This document shows positions 46,280-54,108 of a stretch of DNA of 55,869 nt, piece by piece. The notes under the pieces are model-generated. The model saw only the letters and a program-made list of their open reading frames with translations, was not told the DNA's origin and ran no database searches. Origin of the DNA: Oscillospiraceae bacterium (lineage in GTDB: Bacteria; Bacillota_A; Clostridia; Oscillospirales; Oscillospiraceae); contig JAFQHF010000157.1 in assembly GCA_017398105.1 (NCBI GenBank), forward strand, positions 1 to 55,869, written 5' to 3'. The translations under genes and the position numbers were made by a program. Every line of letters starts with the position of its first letter. Position 1 is the stretch's first letter.

Positions 46280-47554
46280 TCAGGATATTTTTATTTTACC
46301 TTCGAGACGAGCGAAGGACTCTTGTTTCTTCTGCGTTGTTGCTTCAGCATAGATGTTCATAGTAGTTTCGATATCTGCGTGGCCCATGATTTCCTGAATC
46401 ACTTTTAGATTGGATTCATTTTCACAGAAACGGGTGCAGAATGTATGGCGAAGGTTGTGGACAGAGAAATGTCGGATCAACAAGGGAGTCCTATGCTCCT
46501 CTGCTGCGTTGGCAGTTTCTTCTTTGTTGTATGCGGTATAAATTCGTTCAATGGCACGATTGATATCATGTGGAGAAAGTAAGCCACCAAACCGATTTTG
46601 AAAGATAAATCCGCTATATCCGTCCACTACTTCGTCACAGAATCCGAACTCTTTTTGGAGATTATATTCATTAAGAAGGGCATCTTTGACCTCTGACAAC
46701 ATGGGAATAACGCGGATACCTGCTGCGGTCTTGGGGGTCGTAATATGAAAACGCATCTCCTGTTCGCCTTTGTAATGACGATACAGCATATTATGATTGA
46801 TGCTGATCGTTCTGTTTTCAAAGTCACAATCTTCCCAGCGTAAACCGATGACCTCGCCGACACGGCATCCGGTTCCCAGAAAAACGGTCATAAGAGGCAA
46901 CCATCTTCTGTATATGGGGGAAGCGGAAATGAAACTTATGAATGCTTCCTGTTCAGGGATCGTCAGAGCGATTCGTTTTGGCTTTTCCCAATCATAGGTT
47001 TTCTTAATTTCAGCCATAACATCCTGAGTTGGATTGGTTCGGATGTAATTGTCCCTGACGGCTAATTTGAAAACGGGATGCAGAATCGTATGGATGATTT
47101 CCATGGAGTTTGGCTTGAATCCCAAATTATCAATCAGGTTACAGTAGAAAGAGAAAACAGTGGAATACTTTATGGACTTTATTTGTTTAATTCCAAGGAT
47201 GTCTTGGACGTATTTTTCGTACATATAGATATAATTAGATCTGGTAGATTCCTTCAACTTTGTCTTGCCCGACATATATAAGATGAACATATCATTGAGG
47301 GTAGCTTTATTTTCAACCTGAGCTTTTATCCCATCGTCCAGATCACGGTTGATAAGTTTCTTTTTTTCTCTAAGACTTAAATCCTCTTTGCAGCCTTTTG
47401 GGGTCCTGTCAGTCGCTACAAGACGGCTGCTATACACATCTCTACGTTTACCCGTTGCGTCGGTATATCGGTATCTATACATACCGTCAGGACGTTGAGA
47501 TTCGCCGTCTTTCAGAATACGGCCTCGATTGTCAGTTCGTTTCGTTCCTGCCAT
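46280..47554 (-). CDS. int: Tyrosine recombinase, Tn916-type integrase
   Basis: A 424-residue integrase. An N-terminal arm-binding AP2-like part (about 1-75, GMYRYRYTD) and a SAM-like core-binding part (about 85-170) precede the catalytic domain. The catalytic set is Arg in GTGCRVGEVIGLRW, His-x-x-Arg in VHNLRHTFCTR, His in MGHADIETTM and Tyr in NIYAEAT. The start at 47554 has AAAGGAG 11 nt upstream. Xis lies just upstream on the same strand. The domain order is that of Tn916-family elements and many phages. Confidence 0.93.
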   Translation of the reverse strand: MAGTKRTDNRGRILKDGESQRPDGMYRYRYTDATGKRRDVYSSRLVATDRTPKGCKEDLSLREKKKLINRDLDDGIKAQVENKATLNDMFILYMSGKTKLKESTRSNYIYMYEKYVQDILGIKQIKSIKYSTVFSFYCNLIDNLGFKPNSMEIIHTILHPVFKLAVRDNYIRTNPTQDVMAEIKKTYDWEKPKRIALTIPEQEAFISFISASPIYRRWLPLMTVFLGTGCRVGEVIGLRWEDCDFENRTISINHNMLYRHYKGEQEMRFHITTPKTAAGIRVIPMLSEVKDALLNEYNLQKEFGFCDEVVDGYSGFIFQNRFGGLLSPHDINRAIERIYTAYNKEETANAAEEHRTPLLIRHFSVHNLRHTFCTRFCENESNLKVIQEIMGHADIETTMNIYAEATTQKKQESFARLEGKIKIS

Positions 47555-47638
47555 TTGAATCACTCCTTTGTTTTCTATGTGCCTACATGATAGACTAGAA
47601 AGGGAATATGGTCAACGATGCGGCCTGATGGTGGACTG

Positions 47639-47842
47639 TCAGGCAGAAATGAGATTAAGATATATTTTTACTTTCTCGACATTCCAAAGAACACGTTTAC
47701 CAAGTTGGATTCGCGCTTCTGCAAGTTCGCCCACATCAACGGCGGATTTCCTTCCACAGCCTAGCAAGGCTTGAAGTTCTTCTGTTGTAACGGCTAATCG
47801 GGATGGTTGAGTAAAGATACTGTGATGCTTTGTTCTATTCAT
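47639..47842 (-). CDS. xis: Excisionase, Tn916 Xis-like
   Basis: A 67-residue basic protein with a winged-helix look (LAVTTEELQALLGCGRKSAVDVGELA...), the same length as Tn916 Xis. Strong site GGAGGT before the ATG. It should direct the integrase toward excision. A perfect hairpin stands immediately upstream. Confidence 0.8.
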   Translation of the reverse strand: MNRTKHHSIFTQPSRLAVTTEELQALLGCGRKSAVDVGELAEARIQLGKRVLWNVEKVKIYLNLISA

Positions 47843-47874
47843 GGCTTACCTCCATTTACTTGTTGATTTGAGAT

Positions 47875-47935
47875 TTCAAAGTCACATGAATACGCTGGCA
47901 ATCGAAATTGCCAGCGCATGATATGCGACTTTGAA
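47875..47935. repeat. Nested palindrome upstream of xis
   Basis: Outer arms TTCAAAGTC (47875-47883) and GACTTTGAA (47927-47935); inner hairpin CGCTGGCAAT, loop CGAA, ATTGCCAGCG (47893-47916). On the minus strand it lies 33-93 nt before the xis start, so it may be an attenuator, terminator or protein-binding site. Confidence 0.65.
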
Positions 47936-48411
47936 GGTTCCCGCGTCAGCAATGTGGCATTACGATACATACAAATCGTGAGGCGGCAACCTGCTCAGTT
48001 AATCAAGAATTTGCGCTATCCGTCACATTTATCACAGCCCCTGACGGTGGGGATAGAGCAGGTTGCCTGTGGTAAGGCCATCATAACTCCACGATACCGC
48101 TGCCGGATGGCTGGCGAATATCGCAGGGTTTCCTCGCGAGTCTATGGAGGAGCGTGAGCAAGTTTCATTGCGCCCATGCAAGTCATGGCAACCGGATTAC
48201 CAAACCGGCTCAGAAAATGTGTTGATCGCTCGGATAGCAACCTGGATTCACCTCCTGTGGTCCTATCGTCCCGGCGCACATTTCATGCTGCTCGTTGCAC
48301 GGGGTTCTGTACCTGAACTACCGTATATTCACTTGAAAAGGTTCAGAGAAGGTATAGGGAAAATGCACCTTCATCTATAAGCCGATTTCAAGCGGACGGT
48401 ATGACAAAAAA
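47936..48411. other. Gene-free structured stretch between xis and the sigma gene
   Basis: No convincing protein gene is visible in about 475 bp. GGCAACCTGCTC (47985-47996) pairs perfectly with GAGCAGGTTGCC (48056-48067); inside, CTATCC/GGATAG and CCGTCA/TGACGG add further arms, giving an 83-nt folded unit. GCAACCTG recurs near 48239. On the minus strand AGGAGGTGAA (near 48250) precedes a TTG-started 32-codon frame of unknown merit. An element ncRNA, a regulatory leader or a transfer origin are the options. Confidence 0.4.
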
Positions 48412-48843
48412 CTAAAAACTTCCTAAAATGTTCAATAACTCTTTTAGCTTCGACAGTATTTTTTTACGCTTCCGGCTGACTCCGGATTGTGTCAGTCGGA
48501 TCTTTTTTGCATACTCATTTTCGGTCATTCCCTCAAAATAGATGGCTTGTATCAATTCGCGTTCTGCCCTGGGGAGAACGTTGATACATCTATGTAGCAA
48601 GGTTAGCAGTTCCGATGCAAGCATTTCATCTTCAACGCTGGGGGCGCGGATGTTTGACATTGCAGCTTCACCGCCATGTGTTGGTGTATCCAAGGTGTGA
48701 TATGAAATCAGACCATTCTTTAGATCGCGTTCTTCCAGATATCGTTCTCGACGATCCATGCCGTAGTATGCTCTGTACACTTCCTCAGACACTTCTATCA
48801 ATTGACCTTCGGCGGGAATAAAGAAACGTTTCGGTTCTTCCAT
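48412..48843 (-). CDS. Element-encoded sigma-70 region 4-like factor (Tn916 ORF7-like)
   Basis: A 143-residue protein. The N-terminus (FFIPAEGQLIEVSEEVYRAYY, split at 9/12 residues) and the DRRERYLEERD stretch are typical of clostridial element sigma factors. The C-terminus (about 85-138) is a sigma region 4 helix-turn-helix (LPRAERELIQAIYFEG, then TQSGVSRKRKKIL). In Tn916 the equivalent ORF7 drives element gene expression. GGAGGAAA precedes the ATG; an inverted repeat abuts that site. Confidence 0.82.
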   Translation of the reverse strand: MEEPKRFFIPAEGQLIEVSEEVYRAYYGMDRRERYLEERDLKNGLISYHTLDTPTHGGEAAMSNIRAPSVEDEMLASELLTLLHRCINVLPRAERELIQAIYFEGMTENEYAKKIRLTQSGVSRKRKKILSKLKELLNILGSF

Positions 48844-48846
48844 GGG

Positions 48847-48891
48847 GATTTCCTCCTATTTAGTCAAATAATCCGGATACAAACTAAATAG
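48847..48891 (-). promoter_or_regulatory. Inverted repeat abutting the sigma gene ribosome site
   Basis: CTATTTAGT (48856-48864) and ACTAAATAG (48883-48891) form a 9-bp inverted repeat with an 18-nt middle. On the mRNA the 3' arm runs directly into GGAGGAAA, so folding or a bound protein could mask the ribosome site. Confidence 0.5.
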
Positions 48892-48931
48892 GGATGAGAA
48901 CCGTTTTTTTCTGCATGGTGCAAAAATTTAA

Positions 48932-49019
48932 TGCTCTATGCAGCAGAGTGCGAAAGCACAATACTACATAGAGCAAAATAGCCACAGCGAACCATTGAAA
49001 GGTATCGCTGTGGCTATTT
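48932..49019. terminator. Compound hairpin and bidirectional terminator
   Basis: TGCTCTATG/CATAGAGCA (48932-48940 and 48967-48975) encloses GTGC-GAAA-GCAC. Next, a 15-bp stem AAATAGCCACAGCGA/TCGCTGTGGCTATTT (48976-48990 and 49005-49019) follows the XRE gene on the minus strand. Runs are A-rich and T-rich on both sides. Confidence 0.7.
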
Positions 49020-49027
49020 GTATTGAA

Positions 49028-49339
49028 TTACTTTCTGGAAATGTCCTTGACCAGAGCCGAAATCGTTTCAAGTTGCCGGTCATCCAGATGCTTCAGATCT
49101 TCAATAATCGCCTTTAGCCGGGTAGGATTTTCAGCGTCTATGTCAAAGAACTCAGCAGGAGTAACACCTAGGTAATCACAAATATAGAAAATGCCAGTTA
49201 GGGACGGTGATGACTTTCCATTCTCGATATTGTTGATATATCCGGGGTTCTGCCCCATCGATAGACTCATATCACGAGCAGACACGCCCTTCTTTGCACG
49301 AAGCTGGGCCAGTCGTTGTGCAAAGTCTTTCTCATCCAT
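49028..49339 (-). CDS. XRE-family repressor 1
   Basis: A 103-residue Cro/CI-type regulator. The helix-turn-helix is in about 8-60 (VSARDMSLSMGQNPGYINNIENG), and the C-terminus is a short helical tail. The start at 49339 follows GGTGGTGA; the upstream ATG at 49351 would place the ribosome site inside the gene. Its position between an ORF7-like sigma gene and other regulators recalls the Tn916 ORF9 repressor region. Confidence 0.82.
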   Translation of the reverse strand: MDEKDFAQRLAQLRAKKGVSARDMSLSMGQNPGYINNIENGKSSPSLTGIFYICDYLGVTPAEFFDIDAENPTRLKAIIEDLKHLDDRQLETISALVKDISRK

Positions 49340-49412
49340 GTATATCACCACCCTTTATTACATTTTAACCCACAACCGCCTTGGAATTATTGGCTGGCAG
49401 ATGCTATTTAAC

Positions 49413-49441
49413 TTGTAATATAGGTTTGTGGACGATATAAT
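49413..49441 (+). promoter_or_regulatory. Orphan plus-strand promoter
   Basis: TTGTAA (49413-49418), 17-bp spacer, TATAAT (49436-49441). No plus-strand ORF follows before the minus-strand XRE gene, so the product would be a short or antisense RNA. The same TTGTAA-17-TATAAT layout recurs at 49943. Confidence 0.45.
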
Positions 49442-49486
49442 GAATGTGGATATGGGTTGAAAGCCAATAGAGAGTGGCTAAGAATA

Positions 49487-49516
49487 AAAAACCACCCTTC
49501 CGGAGAAAGGTGGTTT
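49487..49516 (-). terminator. Terminator of XRE repressor 2
   Basis: AAACCACC (49489-49496) and GGTGGTTT (49509-49516). Read on the minus strand the stem ends in TTTTTTAT, the direction of the upstream XRE gene. Confidence 0.75.
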
Positions 49517-49561
49517 GAGCCAATGTGCCATATGAGAAATGAGATGCCTTTAGCACACGCA

Positions 49562-49873
49562 TTATTTACTGTGCTTCATGGCGTGGATCATCTGTTGGGC
49601 AGCAGATTTTTGATCTGGAGTAAGAGATGCCCAGCTATCAAATAATTCTTTGAGTTCCGGTGTGAGTTCTACCATTTCACCCTCAGCGAAGAACTGTGAC
49701 AGGGTGATGCCATATCCGTTGCAGATCGCTTCCAAGGTGGGAATAGATGGCATCGTATTCCTGCGGAAAATGTTGGCGATAGTAGCATCGCTCAAACCGC
49801 AGCGTCTGGCAAGCTGGTACTTCGTCCAGCCGCGCTCGTCTAATAATTGTTGGAGTTTTTCATGGATGTCCAT
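49562..49873 (-). CDS. XRE-family repressor 2
   Basis: A 103-residue regulator with an N-terminal helix-turn-helix (about 5-60: TKYQLARRCGLSDATIANIFRR) and a helical tail (about 70-100, LTPDQKSAAQQMIHAM). AAAGGTGG precedes the ATG at 49873; the longer start at 49900 overlaps that site. It is divergent from the SLOG gene, whose promoter region holds repeated TAATATACT sequences that could be its operators. Confidence 0.82.
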   Translation of the reverse strand: MDIHEKLQQLLDERGWTKYQLARRCGLSDATIANIFRRNTMPSIPTLEAICNGYGITLSQFFAEGEMVELTPELKELFDSWASLTPDQKSAAQQMIHAMKHSK

Positions 49874-49922
49874 AGTATAGCCACCTTTCTTCTGAATCAT
49901 ATTGTATCGTTAAAAATGATGG

Positions 49923-49977
49923 TAATATACTAAAGACTTGTATTGTAAATATGATTAAGTTAAACTATAATATACTT
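49923..49977 (+). promoter_or_regulatory. SLOG gene promoter with TAATATACT direct repeats
   Basis: TTGTAA (49943-49948), 17-bp spacer, TATAAT (49966-49971). TAATATACT occurs at 49923-49931 and 49969-49977, flanking and overlapping the promoter in the intergenic space shared with the divergent XRE gene. Confidence 0.55.
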
Positions 49978-50007
49978 TAATTCAAAACGATAGTGGGTGA
50001 AATACAA

Positions 50008-50469
50008 ATGAAAGGCTGTTTCTTCATAGGCCACCGGGAAGCAGATGAACGATTGCTCCCACGGCTCAAAGATACCATAGAGCGGCTGATAACTGAGGAA
50101 GATGTTTCGTATTTCTATGTAGGAGGGTATGGTGGATTTGACCGTATTGCAGGAGCTGCGGTGAAACAGGCAAAGAAGCAGCATCCGAATATTGTGCTGA
50201 AACTGGTGCTGCCGTATCATCCAGCGGAGCGGCCTATTGAGGCACCTGCTGGGTATGATGGCACCTATTATCCGGATGGGCTGGAAAAAGTGCCTCGGCA
50301 ATATGCCATCGTCAGGGCAAATAAAATCTTAGTGGATACCTCGGATTGGCTGGTGGCCTATGTCCGGCATGGAGCCAGCAATTCCCGGAATTTATTGGAG
50401 TATGCCCAGCGCCAGGAGGAGAAGGGGAATATACGGATTATCAACATAGCAGAAGAAAATCCGAAATAA
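50008..50469 (+). CDS. SLOG-family (YpsA/DUF1273-like) protein
   Basis: A 153-residue Rossmann-like protein. The start FFIGHREAD, the glycine-rich GGYGGFDRIAGAAV loop (about 41-54) and VDTSDWLVAYVRHGASN fit the SLOG/YpsA superfamily, proposed to bind nucleotide-derived ligands. The start at 50008 is chosen over the GTG at 49993, which overlaps the only ribosome-like sequence (GGGTGA). Such genes are frequent on clostridial conjugative elements; function is not established. Confidence 0.75.
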   Translation: MKGCFFIGHREADERLLPRLKDTIERLITEEDVSYFYVGGYGGFDRIAGAAVKQAKKQHPNIVLKLVLPYHPAERPIEAPAGYDGTYYPDGLEKVPRQYAIVRANKILVDTSDWLVAYVRHGASNSRNLLEYAQRQEEKGNIRIINIAEENPK

Positions 50470-50488
50470 CGGTCAGGGAGGTAGGGAG

Positions 50489-51142
50489 ATGAAAAAATAT
50501 ATCCTATCCGCAATCTCTGGTGCGCTTGCTATGCTCGTCGCAATTATAATTGCGGCAAATATCAGTGCAGCCCGTAAGCAAGAACCGAAAGAATATGAAC
50601 ACATTAATTATGTGTCCACCATCACGGAAACGGAGTGTTATGTGTGCGGTAACGGCGGTGACTACACCGTATCGGCATACTGGGGTGAGGACAATGTGGG
50701 TATTATCAACCTGAACACCTTTGAGATGATGCGGCTGGAAATCAACCGCTATGGCGATCATGGGGAACTTACTGAAGAACCGGCTGGTTATATGTCCAGC
50801 AGTGGTCTGATCGATAAGGAAGCAGAAACCTATGCCCATGCCTATTGCTTCCCGGACAATGCCTATGCAAGTGTTCAGATAACCGGAGTGCAGTATGCCA
50901 TTGACCGGGATCTGATTCAAAGCAAACTTTGCCAAACTTGCCTCGATTCGATCAACAGTCTTTGGTTCACAACGCAGCCACCGGCAGAGTATGCAGTAAT
51001 CAGCTTTGAGGATCGGGCGATCCAGCCGCTGTTGAATGCCCACCCATGGTTTGCAGCCGGAAACTTTGGCATTGACTGTGAGTTTAAGGAGAATGGTGCT
51101 ATCGACCTGCTGATCCATTACTGTCCCAATCGGTATGAGTGA
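50489..51142 (+). CDS. Secreted or membrane-anchored hypothetical protein with two CxxC pairs
   Basis: A 217-residue protein with an N-terminal hydrophobic segment (about 5-25) and no lipobox, so it is a signal anchor or cleaved secreted protein. Two CxxC pairs, CYVCGNGG (about 51-58) and CQTCLDS (about 148-154), suggest a zinc-binding or disulfide-linked fold. It is not recognised. A good GGGAGGTAGGGAG site precedes it. It follows the SLOG gene by 19 nt and may share its transcript. Confidence 0.7.
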   Translation: MKKYILSAISGALAMLVAIIIAANISAARKQEPKEYEHINYVSTITETECYVCGNGGDYTVSAYWGEDNVGIINLNTFEMMRLEINRYGDHGELTEEPAGYMSSSGLIDKEAETYAHAYCFPDNAYASVQITGVQYAIDRDLIQSKLCQTCLDSINSLWFTTQPPAEYAVISFEDRAIQPLLNAHPWFAAGNFGIDCEFKENGAIDLLIHYCPNRYE

Positions 51143-51188
51143 TTCTGTTGCCGTTATCCTGAAGTAAAAATAAATCTCTAAACAGCGA

Positions 51189-51217
51189 TAGACTTTTCCA
51201 ACCAAAAGGTGTATAAT
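51189..51217 (+). promoter_or_regulatory. Promoter of the LytTR regulator
   Basis: TAGACT (51189-51194), 17-bp spacer, TATAAT (51212-51217). Confidence 0.65.
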
Positions 51218-51261
51218 CTAATTTTGGAAAACTACGACTGCGCTGGAAAGGGGGTTGTATC

Positions 51262-51978
51262 ATGCTTGCACATCCGGAACTGAAGATCGCTGTCGTGGAT
51301 GACATGGAAAAGGATCGTGTTCAAATCACAGACATGGCAAGGGGTATTCTGTGCAATGAAAAGATCTCCCATAGCATTGACAGCTATGCGGATGGTAAAT
51401 CCCTCCTTGACAATCTGCGCAGTGGCAAAAAATATAACCTCATCCTGCTGGATGTTCTGATGGACGAAATGGACGGTATGGCCCTTGCCAAGTCTCTGCG
51501 TGACCAGGGCGACAGCACCATGATCATCTTCATCTCCATCAGCCAGGAGCTGTGCCGCCGGGGTTATCATGTGGAGGCATCCAGATACCTTGTGAAACCT
51601 CTGGACAAAGAGGAACTGAAGGAAGCATTGCTGTATTGCCGCGAAAGATTGGCAAAAAAAGAAATCCTGCTGCCAACCGATAAGGGGCAGTACAGGACTT
51701 CTTTTGCAGATATTCAATATGTGGAAGCATTTGACCGTGGTACCCGGTTCGTTCTGACCGATGAAACGGTGGAAACGAAACTGAAATTCAGCGAGGTAGA
51801 AGCAATGCTTCCCAAGGCGAGTTTCCTTCTTTGCCACCGGGCATACATAGTCAACCTCGCCCAAACCAAGCGTATCAATCAATATGCGTTTCTGATGAAA
51901 TCCGGTGCCACCGTTCCCATCAGCCGTCTGCGTTATAACGAGATCAACCGTCAGTTTGTGTCTTTCTTCCGGGATTAG
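51262..51978 (+). CDS. LytTR-family response regulator
   Basis: A 238-residue regulator. Receiver domain (about 7-125) with the acidic pair VVDD, phospho-acceptor Asp in LILLDVLMDEMDG and Lys in YLVKPLD. LytTR DNA-binding domain (about 140-236) with FLLCHRAYIVN and the PISRLRYNEI ending. The family (AgrA, VirR) often controls peptide-signalled or surface-protein genes. Its stop overlaps, by 3 nt on the opposite strand, the stop of the probable partner kinase. Confidence 0.9.
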   Translation: MLAHPELKIAVVDDMEKDRVQITDMARGILCNEKISHSIDSYADGKSLLDNLRSGKKYNLILLDVLMDEMDGMALAKSLRDQGDSTMIIFISISQELCRRGYHVEASRYLVKPLDKEELKEALLYCRERLAKKEILLPTDKGQYRTSFADIQYVEAFDRGTRFVLTDETVETKLKFSEVEAMLPKASFLLCHRAYIVNLAQTKRINQYAFLMKSGATVPISRLRYNEINRQFVSFFRD

Positions 51979-53870
51979 CTGAGTGGGATCACGATCTCCA
52001 CGACGAAGTTTCCGTCCCTCACTTCATCCAGGACCACACCTTCATATTTTGCAACGATACTGCGAATAATTTTTAATCCCAAACCGTGCTTCGGCACGGT
52101 TTCTTTTTTTGCTGACCTGTTTTGCTGCTCCGGATCAAAACTGTTTTCACAGAAGACAGCAAGATAACCTGCCTTCTCGTGAATGGTCAGCTTCACAAAT
52201 GGGGCTTTTGCTTTGGCGGCTGCGGAAATGGCATTGTCCATGATGTTCATAACCAAGGCACATAGATCCGGATTGGACAGGCGTAATTCAGCAGGAGCAG
52301 TTACATGGGGAATCTCAACATGGATACCTGCATCTACGGCAGCGCCAAGTCTGCCATTGATAATAATATCCAGCATTTCATTTCCGCTCTCAACGATGGG
52401 GCGGATTTTCTGATTTTGACCGATCAGCTCTGCAAGATAAGCCGTCCGTTTTTCATCACTGTCCATATCGTGGAGGGTGTGGTAGTGACGGAGCATATCA
52501 TGCCGCAGCATCATGACTTCCTCATGCTGGCGGCGGAGGTTTTCGTAACTGGACATGGCCAGCTCATGCCGCTGCTGCATCAGTTGCTGTTCTGTACGGC
52601 GATTCAGTTCTGCTCTGACCGCCTCCACAAAAGTGACAAGGAGGGCAGCAACTGTAACACCGGAAAGCGTATGGGTATAGACATAGTGTATCTGGTAGTT
52701 GAGCAGGTTAGCCGTGATTTGCTGCCAGACATAGTCTGCGCCCTCCAGGAAGAACTGCATTACCCAGCTGACAGCGATCCCGGTAAAGGCCAGCGGAATA
52801 AAGAGCCGGTAGAATCGATTTTCCTTTCTCCACCAAATGGTTCCCATCACCAGCAAGACTGTCAGGCTGATAAAGGCAAACCATAGGGGCAGATAAAGGA
52901 TCACGGTAGAGAACTGAACCGGCCCTGTCGAAGCACCGGGGAATACGCTCAGAATGATGGCGTCGGCGATTACCACCAGGGCGAAGGCTCCCACCGGAAT
53001 CCAGAGGAACTTCCGGCGTGTCCCACCTTGAAGTGTGAGATAGCACAGCAGCGCAAGAGCGGAAATCCGCGGAACTTCGGTGATCAGCGAGTTGGAATTG
53101 ATTGCATAATACCGGAAAAAGTAGCTGGTTCCTGCGAGCTTCTGTGCCATCCAGAGAAACGCGACCACAGCAAGGCAGAGAATGCTCCAGTCCCGGCTGC
53201 GGACAAAGGCCGCAAGCAGGCTCACGGTCAACGCGAAGGCAACTGCTGCCAGAAGGGCGGTCTGGAAAGTCTCGGAGATCAAGCCGCTTTCGTAAGCATA
53301 GCCGCAGTAAAGGCGGACAGATGCAGGCCATGCGACCACAGAACTGGTCTCTGTCCATTCCGGGAAAGACTGGGCGACGGTCAGGGTCTTGCCCCGGTAG
53401 TCGGCGGGCAGACTGATGGTAATGGGGTCATCCCGGACCCACTCGCTCATGGGCAGCTGCACATAGCCGATACGGTTGTCCAGATCTGGGCAGTCGGTAT
53501 AGATCAGCATATCATCCAGCCAGACGGAAAACTGCCGTTCCACAGTTCCAAGCTGCAAGGTGGGACTGTCCAGTTCTTCCTCCATGACACGGGAAAAATA
53601 GAAGGTCTGCCCTAATTGGAGACCTGTGTAACCGCCAAAACCATCGGGAGTCAACTCTGTTCGGATGCTGCCCTCCTGGGTGTAGACAGTCCAGCCCTTG
53701 GTGTCAGGACCTTCCGGGGTGGGGGCAACACCATCCCCCAGATTCATCAGGGACAGATCCAGAAAAACATCCTCCATAGGTTCCGCATACATCATAAGAA
53801 CACCGGCGCAGAAAACCGCCAGGATCAGTGCAAGAATCAGCGGTCCGTGCCGTATGAGTTTATCGCACAA
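51975..53870 (-). CDS. GHKL sensor histidine kinase with extracytoplasmic domain
   Basis: A 631-residue kinase. An N-terminal anchor helix (about 10-28), an extracytoplasmic domain (about 30-200), about seven membrane helices (about 205-420), a coiled coil, then the catalytic part: phospho-acceptor His in MLRHDMLRHYHTL (about 460), N box MNIMDNAISAA (about 545) and G box HGLGLKI (about 596). The layout resembles 7TMR-DISM sensors joined to a HPK10-type kinase. The start is TTG at 53870, 6 nt after a perfect AGGAGGTGA. It is convergent with the LytTR regulator. Confidence 0.88.
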   Translation of the reverse strand: MCDKLIRHGPLILALILAVFCAGVLMMYAEPMEDVFLDLSLMNLGDGVAPTPEGPDTKGWTVYTQEGSIRTELTPDGFGGYTGLQLGQTFYFSRVMEEELDSPTLQLGTVERQFSVWLDDMLIYTDCPDLDNRIGYVQLPMSEWVRDDPITISLPADYRGKTLTVAQSFPEWTETSSVVAWPASVRLYCGYAYESGLISETFQTALLAAVAFALTVSLLAAFVRSRDWSILCLAVVAFLWMAQKLAGTSYFFRYYAINSNSLITEVPRISALALLCYLTLQGGTRRKFLWIPVGAFALVVIADAIILSVFPGASTGPVQFSTVILYLPLWFAFISLTVLLVMGTIWWRKENRFYRLFIPLAFTGIAVSWVMQFFLEGADYVWQQITANLLNYQIHYVYTHTLSGVTVAALLVTFVEAVRAELNRRTEQQLMQQRHELAMSSYENLRRQHEEVMMLRHDMLRHYHTLHDMDSDEKRTAYLAELIGQNQKIRPIVESGNEMLDIIINGRLGAAVDAGIHVEIPHVTAPAELRLSNPDLCALVMNIMDNAISAAAKAKAPFVKLTIHEKAGYLAVFCENSFDPEQQNRSAKKETVPKHGLGLKIIRSIVAKYEGVVLDEVRDGNFVVEIVIPLS

Positions 53871-53885
53871 TAGGGGTCACCTCCT

Positions 53886-53937
53886 ATTTATAATATTCCA
53901 TATTATAAATCATAATCAGGAAAAAGGATAGTGTCAA
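53886..53937 (-). promoter_or_regulatory. Kinase promoter with 10-bp palindrome
   Basis: On the minus strand: TTGACA (53937-53932), 17-bp spacer, TATGAT (53914-53909). Just after it lies ATTTATAATA (53886-53895), TTCCA, TATTATAAAT (53901-53910), a perfect inverted repeat covering the transcript start and running into AGGAGGTGA. Confidence 0.75.
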
Positions 53938-54108
53938 TCTTCCGCTCTGACATTTCATGCAAGATTTGATACATCTCACGCAAGGCCCATTGTTTTTTGG
54001 AAACCCTTGAAATAAAATGCAAAGTGTAAAATTGGGTGAACTATCCAGAGCTACTGAAACAACGAGGGAATGTCCCTTTTCTCATATCTCCCCAAGGAGG
54101 AAATGCGT

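Noticed and set aside
47936..48380. Plus-strand frames of 79 and 78 codons between xis and the sigma gene
   Set aside because: They lack ribosome sites, show no family resemblance and cut across the paired stems; treated as non-coding.
54000..54108. Possible c-di-GMP riboswitch before the surface protein
   Set aside because: The stretch lacks the conserved GEMM core and paired P1; only short fortuitous matches are present.
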